A stretch of DNA of 64,000 bases, taken from the NCBI RefSeq assembly GCF_900250075.1, contig NZ_LT977071.1, positions 2,499,901 to 2,563,900 on the forward strand. The letters are read 5' to 3'. Position numbers and translations under genes: made by a program. Origin of the DNA: Cupriavidus taiwanensis (GTDB taxonomy: Bacteria > Pseudomonadota > Gammaproteobacteria > Burkholderiales > Burkholderiaceae). The notes beneath the pieces are model-generated. The model worked only from the letters and a program-made list of their open reading frames with translations, was not told the origin of the DNA and did not search any database. How positions within the stretch are numbered: the first letter of the stretch is position 1; each line of letters begins with the position of its first letter. Shown here one piece after another: positions 1-8,111 of the stretch.

Positions 1-1313
1 CCGCCGCCAAAGCCGCCGCCGCCGCGGCCGCCACCACCGCCGCCGAAGCCGCCGCCACCGCGGTGCGCGCCGGCTGACTGCATGCTGGACCGGCCACGGT
101 CGAAGTCGCGCTGCGAAGCAGCGCCACCGCCCACGCCCTGGAAGGCGTTGTCGCGCCCGCCTCCGCCCACGCCGCCGCGGGAGCGGTCGGAAGCCCCGGC
201 GCGGTCGGAGACGCCGGCGCGGTCGGAGACGCCGGCGCGGTCGCCACCGCCGGGACGATCCGACAAGGCCGCGCGCTCGCCGCCGCCAGTACGCTCGAGA
301 CCGCCCGAGCGATCGCGCTGGCCACGATCGGCGACCTCGCCGCGGCCGCCGGCTCCGCCTTCGCGGCCCCGAAAATCATTGCGGCGGTCCGCGCCCGGCA
401 CATCGCGCGAGAATTTCTCGCGCGTGGCGTTGTCCCGGTAGGCCACGCCCTGGCGGTGGCTGGCGTCGTGCTGCCAGCGTCCGCCGGCCTGCACCTTGGT
501 GCGGTCGAAATTGCGGTCGATATTGGTGGCGCGGTTGACGTTGATATTCACGTCGCCCCCGCCCCAGTTGCAATTGCCGAAGATGGCGCCGGCCGCGGCC
601 AGCCCGACGCCCCAGGCAAGGCCGGTGGCCAGCGCCGCGCCCGGATAGTAGGCGGGATACGGCGGCCAGTAATACGGCGGGTAGGCCGGATAGCTCCAGG
701 CCCCGTAGACCACCGTGGGGTTGTACGCCGGCACGTAGATCACCTGCGGGTCGGCCGGCTCGATGCGCACCACGCTCTGCGTGCCGGTGGCGCTGCTGGT
801 GGCGGGCTCGACGATGACCGTCTGTTGCTCCGTGCTCTTGAGGTTGCCCGATTGCTGCGCCCGCGCGCGCAGGCGCTGCACCGCAGCAAGCACGTCCTTT
901 TCCTGCGCCAGGAAGGCATCGCCCAGCTTCTGGGTCCAGTCGAGCTTGTCGTTCATGGGCTCGAGCGCCTGCGGGAATGCCACCAGGGACTTCACGCTGA
1001 CATCCCATGGCTGGTCGGCCACCGCCTTGACCGCGGCATCGCCCTTGATGCCGGGATTGGCCTTGAGCCAGCGCGCCGCGTGAACGATCTCCAGTGGATA
1101 GGTGGAGGCCATCAGCACCTGCGACAGCACCGAATCCGGATACAGTGCGATCGGCGCGACCAGCGCCTCGATCTCCTCGGGCTTGAAGGCAGGGGTCTGT
1201 CCCTGGCCGCCCGCCGGCGCGCCCTGCGCGCCGGCGCCAGCTGCCACGGCCATCAGCGCCGCCAGCAGCCATGCCCGGCCGGACCCAAGCAGCCGTTTCA
1301 CCAGAAAGGCCAT
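1..1313 (-). CDS. DUF3300 domain protein, C-terminus cut by window edge
   Basis: The reading frame is open from the ATG at 1313 to the window edge, about 437 codons. A GGAGGG ribosome site lies just upstream. The product begins with a signal peptide (basic start, then an Ala/Leu core ending near AGAGAQ, residue 30). It continues with the DUF3300 core: an ALYPDSVLSQVLMAS-type segment, a PWDVSVKSL segment, and DPQVIYVPAYNPT near the middle. The C-terminal third is low complexity, with SDRAGV repeats and then Gly/Arg-rich sequence. DUF3300 proteins are exported proteins of unknown function. A second family member lies at 56223-57569, where it is paired with a DUF2950 gene. The missing C-terminus and any downstream partner lie outside the window. 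Confidence 0.85.
   Translation of the reverse strand, partial: MAFLVKRLLGSGRAWLLAALMAVAAGAGAQGAPAGGQGQTPAFKPEEIEALVAPIALYPDSVLSQVLMASTYPLEIVHAARWLKANPGIKGDAAVKAVADQPWDVSVKSLVAFPQALEPMNDKLDWTQKLGDAFLAQEKDVLAAVQRLRARAQQSGNLKSTEQQTVIVEPATSSATGTQSVVRIEPADPQVIYVPAYNPTVVYGAWSYPAYPPYYWPPYPAYYPGAALATGLAWGVGLAAAGAIFGNCNWGGGDVNINVNRATNIDRNFDRTKVQAGGRWQHDASHRQGVAYRDNATREKFSRDVPGADRRNDFRGREGGAGGRGEVADRGQRDRSGGLERTGGGERAALSDRPGGGDRAGVSDRAGVSDRAGASDRSRGGVGGGGRDNAFQGVGGGAASQRDFDRGRSSMQSAGAHRGGGGFGGGGGGRGGGGFGG
184..237 (-). repeat. 18-bp tandem repeat, three units, inside DUF3300 gene
   Basis: Three consecutive 18-bp units start at 184, 202 and 220. The last two are identical and the first differs at a few bases. 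They encode the hexapeptide SDRAGV/SDRAGA in the low-complexity tail. The length is a multiple of three, so gain or loss of units would keep the frame. Confidence 0.8.
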
Positions 1314-1651
1314 ATTCCCTCCTCGCGACCGGGTGCGGCGCTTGTGCGGCATGGGCGTGCGGCGCATGCCGTTGTCGAATGCGATGGGTGCGGGCTACCG
1401 CTGCGCGCCGATTCGACGCGCGCGTTCATGCTGAATACGCGATATGAAGGTAGTACGACATTTATGGGATTTCAACCGATTTACGGCGCACACCGCCACT
1501 ACCGGAAATTTGTACATAAAATTGATTCGCGTCAGATTCCGTTGACGCCTGGCTTCCATTGCGAAAACGATCCGCCATTCCGCGCCGGATGACTGCGCGC
1601 GCGGCGGCACGGCGGAAACAGAAAGCAGCATTGCAAGGCGGAGGAAAAACC
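1314..1651. other. divergent intergenic region between DUF3300 gene and ppk2
   Basis: These 338 bp separate two divergent genes and should hold both promoters. The part from about 1430 to 1570 is clearly richer in A and T than its surroundings, as expected for a promoter region. I could not assign a convincing -35/-10 pair. No RNA gene or strong hairpin was seen. Confidence 0.5.
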
Positions 1652-2563
1652 ATGGCCAAAGGCAAGGGCAAGGGCAAGCACCACGACAAGCACGACATCG
1701 ACGAGCCGTTGCGCGAGACCGATAGGCACAACCCCGAGACCGGCGCAAACGAGGCCACGGACGAGCCTGCCGAGCCCGGCAAGGAGGCCGGGCGGCTGTC
1801 CGAGAAGCAATACCGCAAGGAGTTGTTTGCGCTGCATGTCGAGCTGGTCAAGCTGCAACAGTGGGTGCAGGCGCGCGGCATCAAGGTGTGCATCGTGTTC
1901 GAAGGGCGCGATGGTGCCGGCAAGGGCGGCACCATCAAGGCGCTCACGGAGCGCGTCAGCCCGCGCGTGTTCCGCGTGGTCGCCCTGCCCGCGCCTACCG
2001 AGCGCGAGAAGACCCAGATGTATGTACAACGCTATCTGCCTTACTTGCCCGCGGCCGGCGAGGTCGTGATCTTCGACCGCAGCTGGTACAACCGCGCCGG
2101 CGTCGAGCGCGTGATGGGTTTCTGCACCGAAACCCAGGCCGAGGAATTCTTGCGCGCCGTGCCACTGGTCGAGCGCGCGATCGTGAATTCCGGCGTCATC
2201 CTGATCAAGTACTGGCTCGAGGTCAGCCAGGAGGAGCAGACGCGCCGGCTACAGGCGCGCATCCACGACGGGCGCAAGCTGTGGAAGCTCACCGATATGG
2301 ACCTGCGCTCGTACAGCCGCTGGTACGACTATTCGCGCGCGCGCGACGCCATGTTTGCCGCCACCGATACCGACTACGCGCCGTGGCACGTGGCCAATTC
2401 CAATGACAAGCGGCGCGCCCGGCTGAACCTCATCACACACTTGCTGGCGCAGATCCCGTACGAGCAGATCCCGCGCAAGGCGGTCAAGCTGCCTGCCAGG
2501 CAGAAAGCCGGCGGCTACCGCGAGCCGAACTACCCATACCGCTACGTGGAGGAACGCTACTAG
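1652..2563 (+). CDS. ppk2: polyphosphate kinase 2 family protein
   Basis: This 303-residue protein moves phosphate between polyphosphate and nucleotides. It has a Lys/His-rich leader (about residues 1-50) and then the PPK2 core. The core shows Walker A GRDGAGKGG, Walker B with lid VIFDRSWYNRAGVE, and the PT-E-QMYVQRYLPYLP segment between them. Single-domain length and these motifs fit class I enzymes, which mainly make ATP or GTP from the diphosphates, but the class is inferred. The start is the ATG at 1652, preceded by GGAGGA. The frame is open further upstream, but that stretch lacks a ribosome site and family character. Cupriavidus relatives usually carry several ppk2 paralogs. The gene stands alone and converges on the gene ending at 2597. 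Confidence 0.93.
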   Translation: MAKGKGKGKHHDKHDIDEPLRETDRHNPETGANEATDEPAEPGKEAGRLSEKQYRKELFALHVELVKLQQWVQARGIKVCIVFEGRDGAGKGGTIKALTERVSPRVFRVVALPAPTEREKTQMYVQRYLPYLPAAGEVVIFDRSWYNRAGVERVMGFCTETQAEEFLRAVPLVERAIVNSGVILIKYWLEVSQEEQTRRLQARIHDGRKLWKLTDMDLRSYSRWYDYSRARDAMFAATDTDYAPWHVANSNDKRRARLNLITHLLAQIPYEQIPRKAVKLPARQKAGGYREPNYPYRYVEERY

Positions 2564-2596
2564 CCACGCGCACCCCCGCGCCTGACCCGCCCAGCG

Positions 2597-2983
2597 CTAG
2601 TCCGGCAGCTTGCGCGACTTCCAGCCGCCCTGTTCCTTGCAGTACCAACCGGTCCACGATTCGGACTGCCCGGCGCGGCGGAACTCGCTGCGCACCTGGC
2701 GACAGGCGTCGCCGCGATCCGTGCGCGTCTGCAACGGCGTGAACGATCCTTCCACCGCGCGGTGCCGCTGGTCGGCCGGCAAGCTGAACGCAACGCTTGC
2801 GCCGTCGGCGGCCTCGTCCATGGTCTTGCCAAAGACGCCCCACGCGGAATTCAATTGGGCCTGGCCCAGCGTGCCGACGATGGTGCCTGCCAGGTAGTGG
2901 TCAAAGTAGCCCCAGGCCGGCCACGCCGACACGGCCGCGGCAAGCCCGGCGGCGGCGGCTACGCGCCGGCAGCGCATGGCCAT
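2597..2983 (-). CDS. small exported protein resembling RT0821/Lpp0805 surface proteins
   Basis: The product has 128 residues with an N-terminal signal sequence (Ala-rich core ending near WPAWG). The C-terminal half has two Cys, in a GDACRQVRSEF segment and a WYCKEQGGWK segment. That is the pattern seen in the 17-kDa surface antigen-like family. I recognise the pattern only loosely and no function is assigned. A TAAGGAGG ribosome site lies 5 bases before the ATG and overlaps the stop codon of the upstream gene (2993-3247). The two are therefore very likely co-transcribed and perhaps translationally coupled. Confidence 0.7.
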   Translation of the reverse strand: MAMRCRRVAAAAGLAAAVSAWPAWGYFDHYLAGTIVGTLGQAQLNSAWGVFGKTMDEAADGASVAFSLPADQRHRAVEGSFTPLQTRTDRGDACRQVRSEFRRAGQSESWTGWYCKEQGGWKSRKLPD

Positions 2984-2992
2984 GGCGCCTCC

Positions 2993-3247
2993 TTACTCGA
3001 AGCGCTCGGCCAGCACCATGGCGTCGACCTTGCGCTGCTTCCAGAAAATATGGTTGATACGCGGCACCAATCCGCGCAACGTGCCGGCATCGACTTCGTT
3101 GAAATGCAGCCTCACGGCCGGCCGCGAGCCATCGCCCTCGACGCGGGTGATGTCGTCGAATGCCGGCAGTCCGTAGCGCACCAGAAAGTCGCGGATTTCG
3201 TCATCGGTGGTCCCCGCGTCGATATTCACCAGCATCATTGAACTCAT
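2993..3247 (-). CDS. 84-residue protein, possible RNA-recognition-motif-like fold
   Basis: The start is the ATG at 3247, preceded by AAGGAGA. The frame is open much further upstream, but that sequence has no coding character. The 84-residue product starts with a MMLVNIDAG strand, then an acidic helix with FLVRYGLP. A PAVRLHF strand and a WKQRKVDAMVLAERF end follow. This beta-alpha-beta-beta-alpha-beta layout with an aromatic in a PAVRLHF strand resembles a minimal RRM or ferredoxin-like fold, but that is inference. It sits directly upstream of the exported protein at 2597-2983, separated by 9 bases, in a likely two-gene operon. Confidence 0.75.
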   Translation of the reverse strand: MSSMMLVNIDAGTTDDEIRDFLVRYGLPAFDDITRVEGDGSRPAVRLHFNEVDAGTLRGLVPRINHIFWKQRKVDAMVLAERFE

Positions 3248-3541
3248 GGCCTTCTCCTTGGCGTTGCGCAACCGCTGCCGCGCCGGTCTGCCCGACGATA
3301 TGCCGGGACGGATCGGCCGGCGCACATTGATGCGTGAAAAACCAGAGCCGTGCGTACGCATCGTCATCAAAGTCCTGGCGCACTGCGTCAATGAATCATA
3401 GATTGAACAGGCAATCAAGGCACGGCATCGCCGCATAACCCCCTGCCAACGGAGGGGTACCTGCGGCTGCCACGACGTATTGGCCAACCGGACCGCCAGC
3501 ACAGAACCGCGCAAGCGGCATGGGCGGGACAATGCAGGAGC

Positions 3542-4573
3542 ATGCTGATGGGCTTCCTGGGGTGGATGCGCCGGCGCAAAACGCAGGTCCCCGCACGCGA
3601 ATCGCGGGAGCTTGCCGAACTGACGGAACGCGTCACCCGTCTCAGTCCGCGCCTGCGGCTGGTGCCGCGCTACCAACAGCGAATCCGGCCCGCGCTGGAA
3701 CAGGCACTCGATTATGTGCAGGGACTCGTCCGGCAACTTCCCGCCGCGCGCGACGCCAGCAAGGAAGCCTGGGCCAGCGACCCGTATATTCACGCCTTTT
3801 TCGGCACGCCCCATGACGTGGAACTGGGCTTCAGCCGGTCTCCCGAATTGCGCGAGTTCTTTGCGCAGTCGGCCGATTCGGCGCAGGCCTATGCTGTGCT
3901 CGGCATGGCAATGGCCGAGCGGCGCACGCTAGGCGTGGCGCTGGAAGGCGATGTCATGCGCGCGGACGTGCCCCAGACCGTGATCAGTTTCAGCGATCAC
4001 AAGGTCAGGATCATTGCCCGCACCGAAGCGGCCCTGCGCGAGGAAATCGTGCGGCGGCTGTTCGACCAGTTGACCCTGGAGAGCCTGGCCCGCGTCGCAG
4101 CCGGCAAGTCGCGCCGCAACGTGCTCGAGCGCGAACAGGCGCTGCTCGTGGCGCGCCTGCGCCTGCTCGAGCGGCAAGGCACCGGCATGCGCTCGGTGCT
4201 CGGCGGCGATGGCAATGGCGACGGCGGACCTGGCGAGCAAGCCACGCTGCGCGCACAGGTCGCGCAAAACGACCGGGAACTGGCGCAGCTCGGCAAGGAT
4301 GCCGGCGCGCTTGAACGCCAGCTGGAATGCCTGGCCGAGGTACTGACGAACGCGCGCGACTTCCTGTCCATTGAGTCGAGACACCTGCGGCTCAGCGCAA
4401 TGAACGTGCTGCTGGCACCGGAAAGCACGGCGCCGGCGCACGAGATCGAGCTGCTTACCGCACGCATCCCGGGCGATCCGCCGCTGGTGCGATCCTTTGC
4501 GCTGGTGCGCTTCGACCGTGGCGAGATGCTGTCATCGGGCGCCCTGCTCGATGAGGCGGCACGGCTGCTCTGA
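3542..4573 (+). CDS. conserved hypothetical cytoplasmic protein, coiled-coil middle
   Basis: I do not recognise a named family. The 343-residue product has no signal peptide or membrane helix. Its N-terminus is basic (MRRRKTQ). The region from about residue 195 to 290 is rich in Leu, Glu, Arg and Gln and should form an alpha-helical coiled coil around a Gly/Asp-rich hinge (GGDGNGDGG). A CAGGAG site precedes the ATG at 3542; a second in-frame ATG lies two codons on. It is a single gene with base composition like its neighbours. The 294-bp gap before it (3248-3541) shows no clear element. Confidence 0.75.
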   Translation: MLMGFLGWMRRRKTQVPARESRELAELTERVTRLSPRLRLVPRYQQRIRPALEQALDYVQGLVRQLPAARDASKEAWASDPYIHAFFGTPHDVELGFSRSPELREFFAQSADSAQAYAVLGMAMAERRTLGVALEGDVMRADVPQTVISFSDHKVRIIARTEAALREEIVRRLFDQLTLESLARVAAGKSRRNVLEREQALLVARLRLLERQGTGMRSVLGGDGNGDGGPGEQATLRAQVAQNDRELAQLGKDAGALERQLECLAEVLTNARDFLSIESRHLRLSAMNVLLAPESTAPAHEIELLTARIPGDPPLVRSFALVRFDRGEMLSSGALLDEAARLL

Positions 4574-4606
4574 AGGCGGGGAAGCGCGTGGATCAGATGG
4601 CCGCGT

Positions 4607-5119
4607 TCATGCCCGCGCCTCCAGGCAGTCCCGCACGGCGGACCCGGCCAGCGCCGCCAGCACCCGCAGCGCTGCCAGTTCGGCCGGCGACCATGCGAAG
4701 CGATCTGCCAGATAGTTGAAGGTCCCTATGACGCGCGACTGGCAGCACAGCGGCACATTGACCACCGCCGTGCAGCCAAGCGCGCGGATGGCCTGCACGT
4801 CATCGAACACCGCCGCCAGCGCGGCATCGCCCTCGCCGACAAAGACCTCGCCGCGCTCGAGCAACTGGCGCCGCCACCGGCTGTCGCCCTTCTGCTTGCG
4901 TCCGCCGACCGGATAAGCGGATGGGTGCGACGACCACAGCCGTTCGATCTGGGCCGGCCCGGCATGCCAGGCGTTGATGGTCAGCAGGCCGGGGCCCAGC
5001 GCCTGCAGGGTGGCGGCGCCGATCGCGTCGAACGCGGCGCCGGGATCGCGGGCCTGCTGCAGCTGGTCGCACAGCACATTGGCCGCCGCCACCAGCGAGG
5101 CGGTGCGCAGCAGGCTCAT
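4607..5119 (-). CDS. GAF domain protein
   Basis: This 170-residue protein consists of one GAF domain. The visible features are the helix ANVLCDQLQQARDPGAAFDAIGAAT, strands around LLTINAWH, and a conserved GCTAVVNVPLCCQSRVIGTFNYL core. That core is followed by the LRVLAALAGSAV helix typical of GAF ends. GAF domains bind small ligands such as nucleotides, tetrapyrroles or aromatics; the ligand here is unknown and no effector domain is attached. The ATG lies one base after the stop of the Bug receptor gene, so the two are surely co-transcribed in the order ggt-like, receptor, GAF. A small-molecule sensing role linked to that uptake operon is inferred. Confidence 0.85.
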   Translation of the reverse strand: MSLLRTASLVAAANVLCDQLQQARDPGAAFDAIGAATLQALGPGLLTINAWHAGPAQIERLWSSHPSAYPVGGRKQKGDSRWRRQLLERGEVFVGEGDAALAAVFDDVQAIRALGCTAVVNVPLCCQSRVIGTFNYLADRFAWSPAELAALRVLAALAGSAVRDCLEARA

Positions 5120-5120
5120 G

Positions 5121-6098
5121 TCATTCCCCCTTGATGCCGAGTTCGCGGATCAGCTTGCCGTAGCGGTCGGCATCGCGCTGCAGGATGGCGCCGAACTGCT
5201 GCGGCGTGGAGGTCGCGGTCTCGACGCCGATGGCGTTCATCTTGGACTTGACCTCGGGCAGCGACATCACCGCGTTGATCTCGCGGTTCAGGCGCGCGGC
5301 CAGCTCTGCCGGCATGCCCTTAGGACCGAAGGCACCGTACCAGACCGCCAGTTCATAGCCGGGCACGGTTTCGGCCACGGTCGGCACATTGGGCAGCAAC
5401 GGCGAGCGCTTGCCCTCGGTGACGGCCAGCAGGCGCAGCTTGCCGCCCTTCACGTGCGGCAGCGTCTGGGTGCCGGCCGAGAACAGCAGCTGGGTCTGGC
5501 CGGCCACGGTGTCGACCACGGCGGGCGCGCCGCCCTTGTACGGCACGTGCAGCATCTGCACGCCGGCCATCTTCTCGAACAGCACCGCGCTCAGGTGGTT
5601 GGTCGAGCCCGGGCCGGCGCTGGCATAGGCCAGCTTGCCCGGATTGGCCCTGGCGTAGGCGATCAGCTCCCTGACGTTCTGCGCCGGCACCGACGGATGC
5701 ACCACCAGCGTGTTGGTGACGTAGGCCAGCAGGCCCAGCGGCGTGAAATCCTCCACACCGCGGAACGGCATGTTCGGCATCAGCGCCGGGTTCATCGCGT
5801 GCGTGCTCATCGAGCCGACCAGCAGCGTATAGCCGTCGGGCCTGGCACGCGCCACCATGGCCGAGCCGATATTGCCGGAGGCCCCGGGCTTGTTGTCGAC
5901 GATCACCGGCTGGCCGAGCGAGCGGGTCAGGTGTTCTGACAGCACGCGCGCCAGGATATCGGTCGAGCCGCCGGCGGCCCACGGCACGATCAGCGTGATG
6001 GGCTTCTGCGGCCAGCTGTCCGCGGCGCGTGCGGCGCCGCCCAGGCACATCGCCAGCGCGGCCATGCCGCCCAGCAGGGTCTTGGTCATCCATCGCAT
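5121..6098 (-). CDS. Bug/TctC-type periplasmic solute-binding protein
   Basis: The 325-residue product has an N-terminal signal peptide ending at ARAAD. It then shows the Bug family pattern: YPxKPITLIVPWAAGGSTDILAR-like start, QPVIVDNKPGASGNIG, and the HVPYKGG segment. These proteins capture carboxylates or amino acids in the periplasm for tripartite tricarboxylate transporters, or act as sensors. No tctA/tctB permease genes are adjacent; the tctBA pair at 32651-34628 is far away. The chosen ATG at 6098 has a GGAGGAG site 7 bases upstream. The gene lies 57 bp downstream of the ggt-like gene and 1 bp upstream of the GAF gene, in one operon. Confidence 0.92.
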   Translation of the reverse strand: MRWMTKTLLGGMAALAMCLGGAARAADSWPQKPITLIVPWAAGGSTDILARVLSEHLTRSLGQPVIVDNKPGASGNIGSAMVARARPDGYTLLVGSMSTHAMNPALMPNMPFRGVEDFTPLGLLAYVTNTLVVHPSVPAQNVRELIAYARANPGKLAYASAGPGSTNHLSAVLFEKMAGVQMLHVPYKGGAPAVVDTVAGQTQLLFSAGTQTLPHVKGGKLRLLAVTEGKRSPLLPNVPTVAETVPGYELAVWYGAFGPKGMPAELAARLNREINAVMSLPEVKSKMNAIGVETATSTPQQFGAILQRDADRYGKLIRELGIKGE

Positions 6099-6155
6099 GG
6101 TGTTACTCCTCCGTCGTCGTTGCTGTCTGTCTATTGGGTGGAACCGGTTGGATCG

Positions 6156-7985
6156 TCAGCGTCCGGCGGCATAGCCTTGCATGCCGCGCGGATTGGCGCC
6201 GGCGCGCAGCACCAGCCGGCCGCGGGCGTCGAACTGGCGCGAGCAGGCCGACATGCGGCCCTCGGACCATGGCTCGCCCACGCGCACGTCGTGGCCGCGC
6301 TCGCGCAGTGCCGCCAGCGTGCTGTCGGGGAAGCGCGATTCGACGCTGATGCGGTTGAGCACGGTCTGGCGCGGCCAGAACGAAGCCGGGAAGTGGTCGA
6401 CATGCCAGGCCGGCGCGTCGATCGCCTCCTGCAGGTTCATGCCATGCACGGCATGGCGCAGGAAGAATGCCAGCGACCACTGGTCCTGCTGGTCGCCGCC
6501 GGGCGTGCCGAACACCATGTAGGGTTCGCCGTCGCGCAGCGCCAGCGATGGCGACAGCGTGGTGCAGGGCCGCTTGCCGGGCGCCAGGGTATTGGGCAGG
6601 CCGGGTTCCAGCCATGTCATCTGCAGGCGGGTATTGAGCGCAAAGCCGAGCGCCGGGATGGTCGGGCTCGACGACAGCCAGCCGCCCGACGGCGTGGCCG
6701 CGACCATGTTGCCGTGGCGGTCGATCACGTCGATATGGCAGGTATCGCCGACAAAGATCTCCTGTTCGGCCCACTCGGCCACCGGCGGCAGCTCGGCAAA
6801 GGTGGGCTCGCCCACGCCGAAGCGCACGTCGGCGCGCTGCAGCGTGCGCGTGGCCGCGGCCAGGTCGGGCAGGCGCGGCGCAATGCCGTTGACCGTGCCG
6901 GGCTCGAGCGACAGTGCCGCCTGCGCGCCGATGCGCTGCGCGCGCGCGGCCAGGTAACTATCGTCCAGCAGCCCCGCCAGCGGGCTGGCGGAGAAATGCG
7001 GGTCGCCGTACCACGCCAGCCGGTCGGCCATGGCGAGCTTGGCGGCCTCGGCAATGCGGTGCACGAACTCGGGTGAATCCGCCGCATGCTGCTCCAGGCC
7101 GGCATGGCGCAGCATGCCCAGTTGCTGCAGGAACACCGGACCCTGGCTCCAGATGCCGCACTTGGCCACGGTATAGCGGCCGAAATCCAGGGTCGCGGGC
7201 GCCTCGATCCCGGGCGTCCAGCTTGCCATGTCCTCGAGGCGCAGCAGTCCGGCGTGCTTGTCGCCGGTGGTGTCGCGCACCCGCGTATGGCGGCAATACG
7301 CATCGATTTCCTGCGCCACGAAGCCGCGGTACCAGCAATCCAGCGCCGCGTCGATCTGGCCGGTGCGGGTATCGCTGCGGCGCTGGGCCTCTTCGACGAT
7401 GCGGGTGTAGGTGGCCGCCAGCACCGGCAGCGTGTGCAGGCTGCCGGGGCGCGGCACCTTGCCGTCGGGCAGCCAGGTCTGGGCCGAACTGTGCCATTCG
7501 TCGCGGAACAGCGCCTGCACCGCCAGGATCGCGCGCGCGATGCGCGGCACCAGCGGAAAGCCGTCGCGCGCATAGCCGATGGCGGGCGCCAGCACCTCGG
7601 CGAGGGTCCAGCTGCCATGCTCGCGCAGCATGGTCAGCCATGCGCCGAAGGCACCGGGCACGGCGGCCGGTATCAGGCCGATGCCGGGCACCAGGTCCAG
7701 CCCCATGGCGCGCAGCGCGGCGGGATCGGCCAGCGCCGGCGCCGGGCCCTGCCCGCACACCGAGCGCATGGCGCGCTCGCGCTCGCTCCAGTACAGGATC
7801 GGCACTTCGCCGCCGGGGCCGTTCAGGTGCGGCTCGACCACCTGCAGCACGAAGCCCGCGGCGACCGCGGCATCGAAGGCGTTGCCGCCGCGCTCCAGCA
7901 CGCCCATGGCGGTCTGGGTGGCCAGCCAGTGCGTCGACGCCGCAACGCCAAAGGTGCCAACAATCTCGGGACGGGTGGTGAACAT
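6156..7985 (-). CDS. gamma-glutamyltransferase family protein
   Basis: The product is an Ntn-hydrolase of the gamma-glutamyltransferase family, about 609 residues. The GDTCHIDVIDRHGN segment near residue 415 matches the autoprocessing site, with Thr as the likely nucleophile. The N-terminal part shows GGNAFDAAVAAGFVL and NGPGGEVP, and the C-terminal part carries GGWLSSSP and TPGGDQQ. There is no clear signal peptide, so the site of action is uncertain; many annotated relatives are amidohydrolase-like acylases rather than glutathione enzymes. I chose the ATG at 7985 because a GGAG site lies 8 bases upstream; a TTG two codons earlier is possible. It heads an operon with a Bug receptor and a GAF protein and is divergent from a LysR gene. 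Confidence 0.9.
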   Translation of the reverse strand: MFTTRPEIVGTFGVAASTHWLATQTAMGVLERGGNAFDAAVAAGFVLQVVEPHLNGPGGEVPILYWSERERAMRSVCGQGPAPALADPAALRAMGLDLVPGIGLIPAAVPGAFGAWLTMLREHGSWTLAEVLAPAIGYARDGFPLVPRIARAILAVQALFRDEWHSSAQTWLPDGKVPRPGSLHTLPVLAATYTRIVEEAQRRSDTRTGQIDAALDCWYRGFVAQEIDAYCRHTRVRDTTGDKHAGLLRLEDMASWTPGIEAPATLDFGRYTVAKCGIWSQGPVFLQQLGMLRHAGLEQHAADSPEFVHRIAEAAKLAMADRLAWYGDPHFSASPLAGLLDDSYLAARAQRIGAQAALSLEPGTVNGIAPRLPDLAAATRTLQRADVRFGVGEPTFAELPPVAEWAEQEIFVGDTCHIDVIDRHGNMVAATPSGGWLSSSPTIPALGFALNTRLQMTWLEPGLPNTLAPGKRPCTTLSPSLALRDGEPYMVFGTPGGDQQDQWSLAFFLRHAVHGMNLQEAIDAPAWHVDHFPASFWPRQTVLNRISVESRFPDSTLAALRERGHDVRVGEPWSEGRMSACSRQFDARGRLVLRAGANPRGMQGYAAGR

Positions 7986-8025
7986 GGGCAAGGCTCCAGT
8001 AATGCCGGCCAGTATAGGTTTGCGG

Positions 8026-8076
8026 AATAACCAGCTGTGCCTGTTTGGTTATTGTTGTATTACCATCTGGTAATAC
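8026..8076. promoter_or_regulatory. nested inverted repeats between ggt-like gene and lysR
   Basis: Two inverted repeats share a related half-site. AATAACCA (8026-8033) pairs perfectly with TGGTTATT (8046-8053) across 12 bases. GTATTACCA (8057-8065) pairs perfectly with TGGTAATAC (8068-8076) across 2 bases. The half-sites differ by little (TGGTTAT against TGGTAAT). They lie in an AT-rich stretch between divergent genes, where LysR-type regulators normally bind. Binding by the adjacent LysR protein is inferred. The spacing is not an exact T-N11-A box at the palindrome centre. Confidence 0.7.
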
Positions 8077-8111
8077 CGTTATCGCGCCCGCCCCCGGCGC
8101 AGCAAGCCCCC

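Noticed and set aside
8037-8111. Longer LysR start at GTG 8037
   Set aside because: It would translate through the inverted repeats and add 25 residues not seen in LysR proteins.
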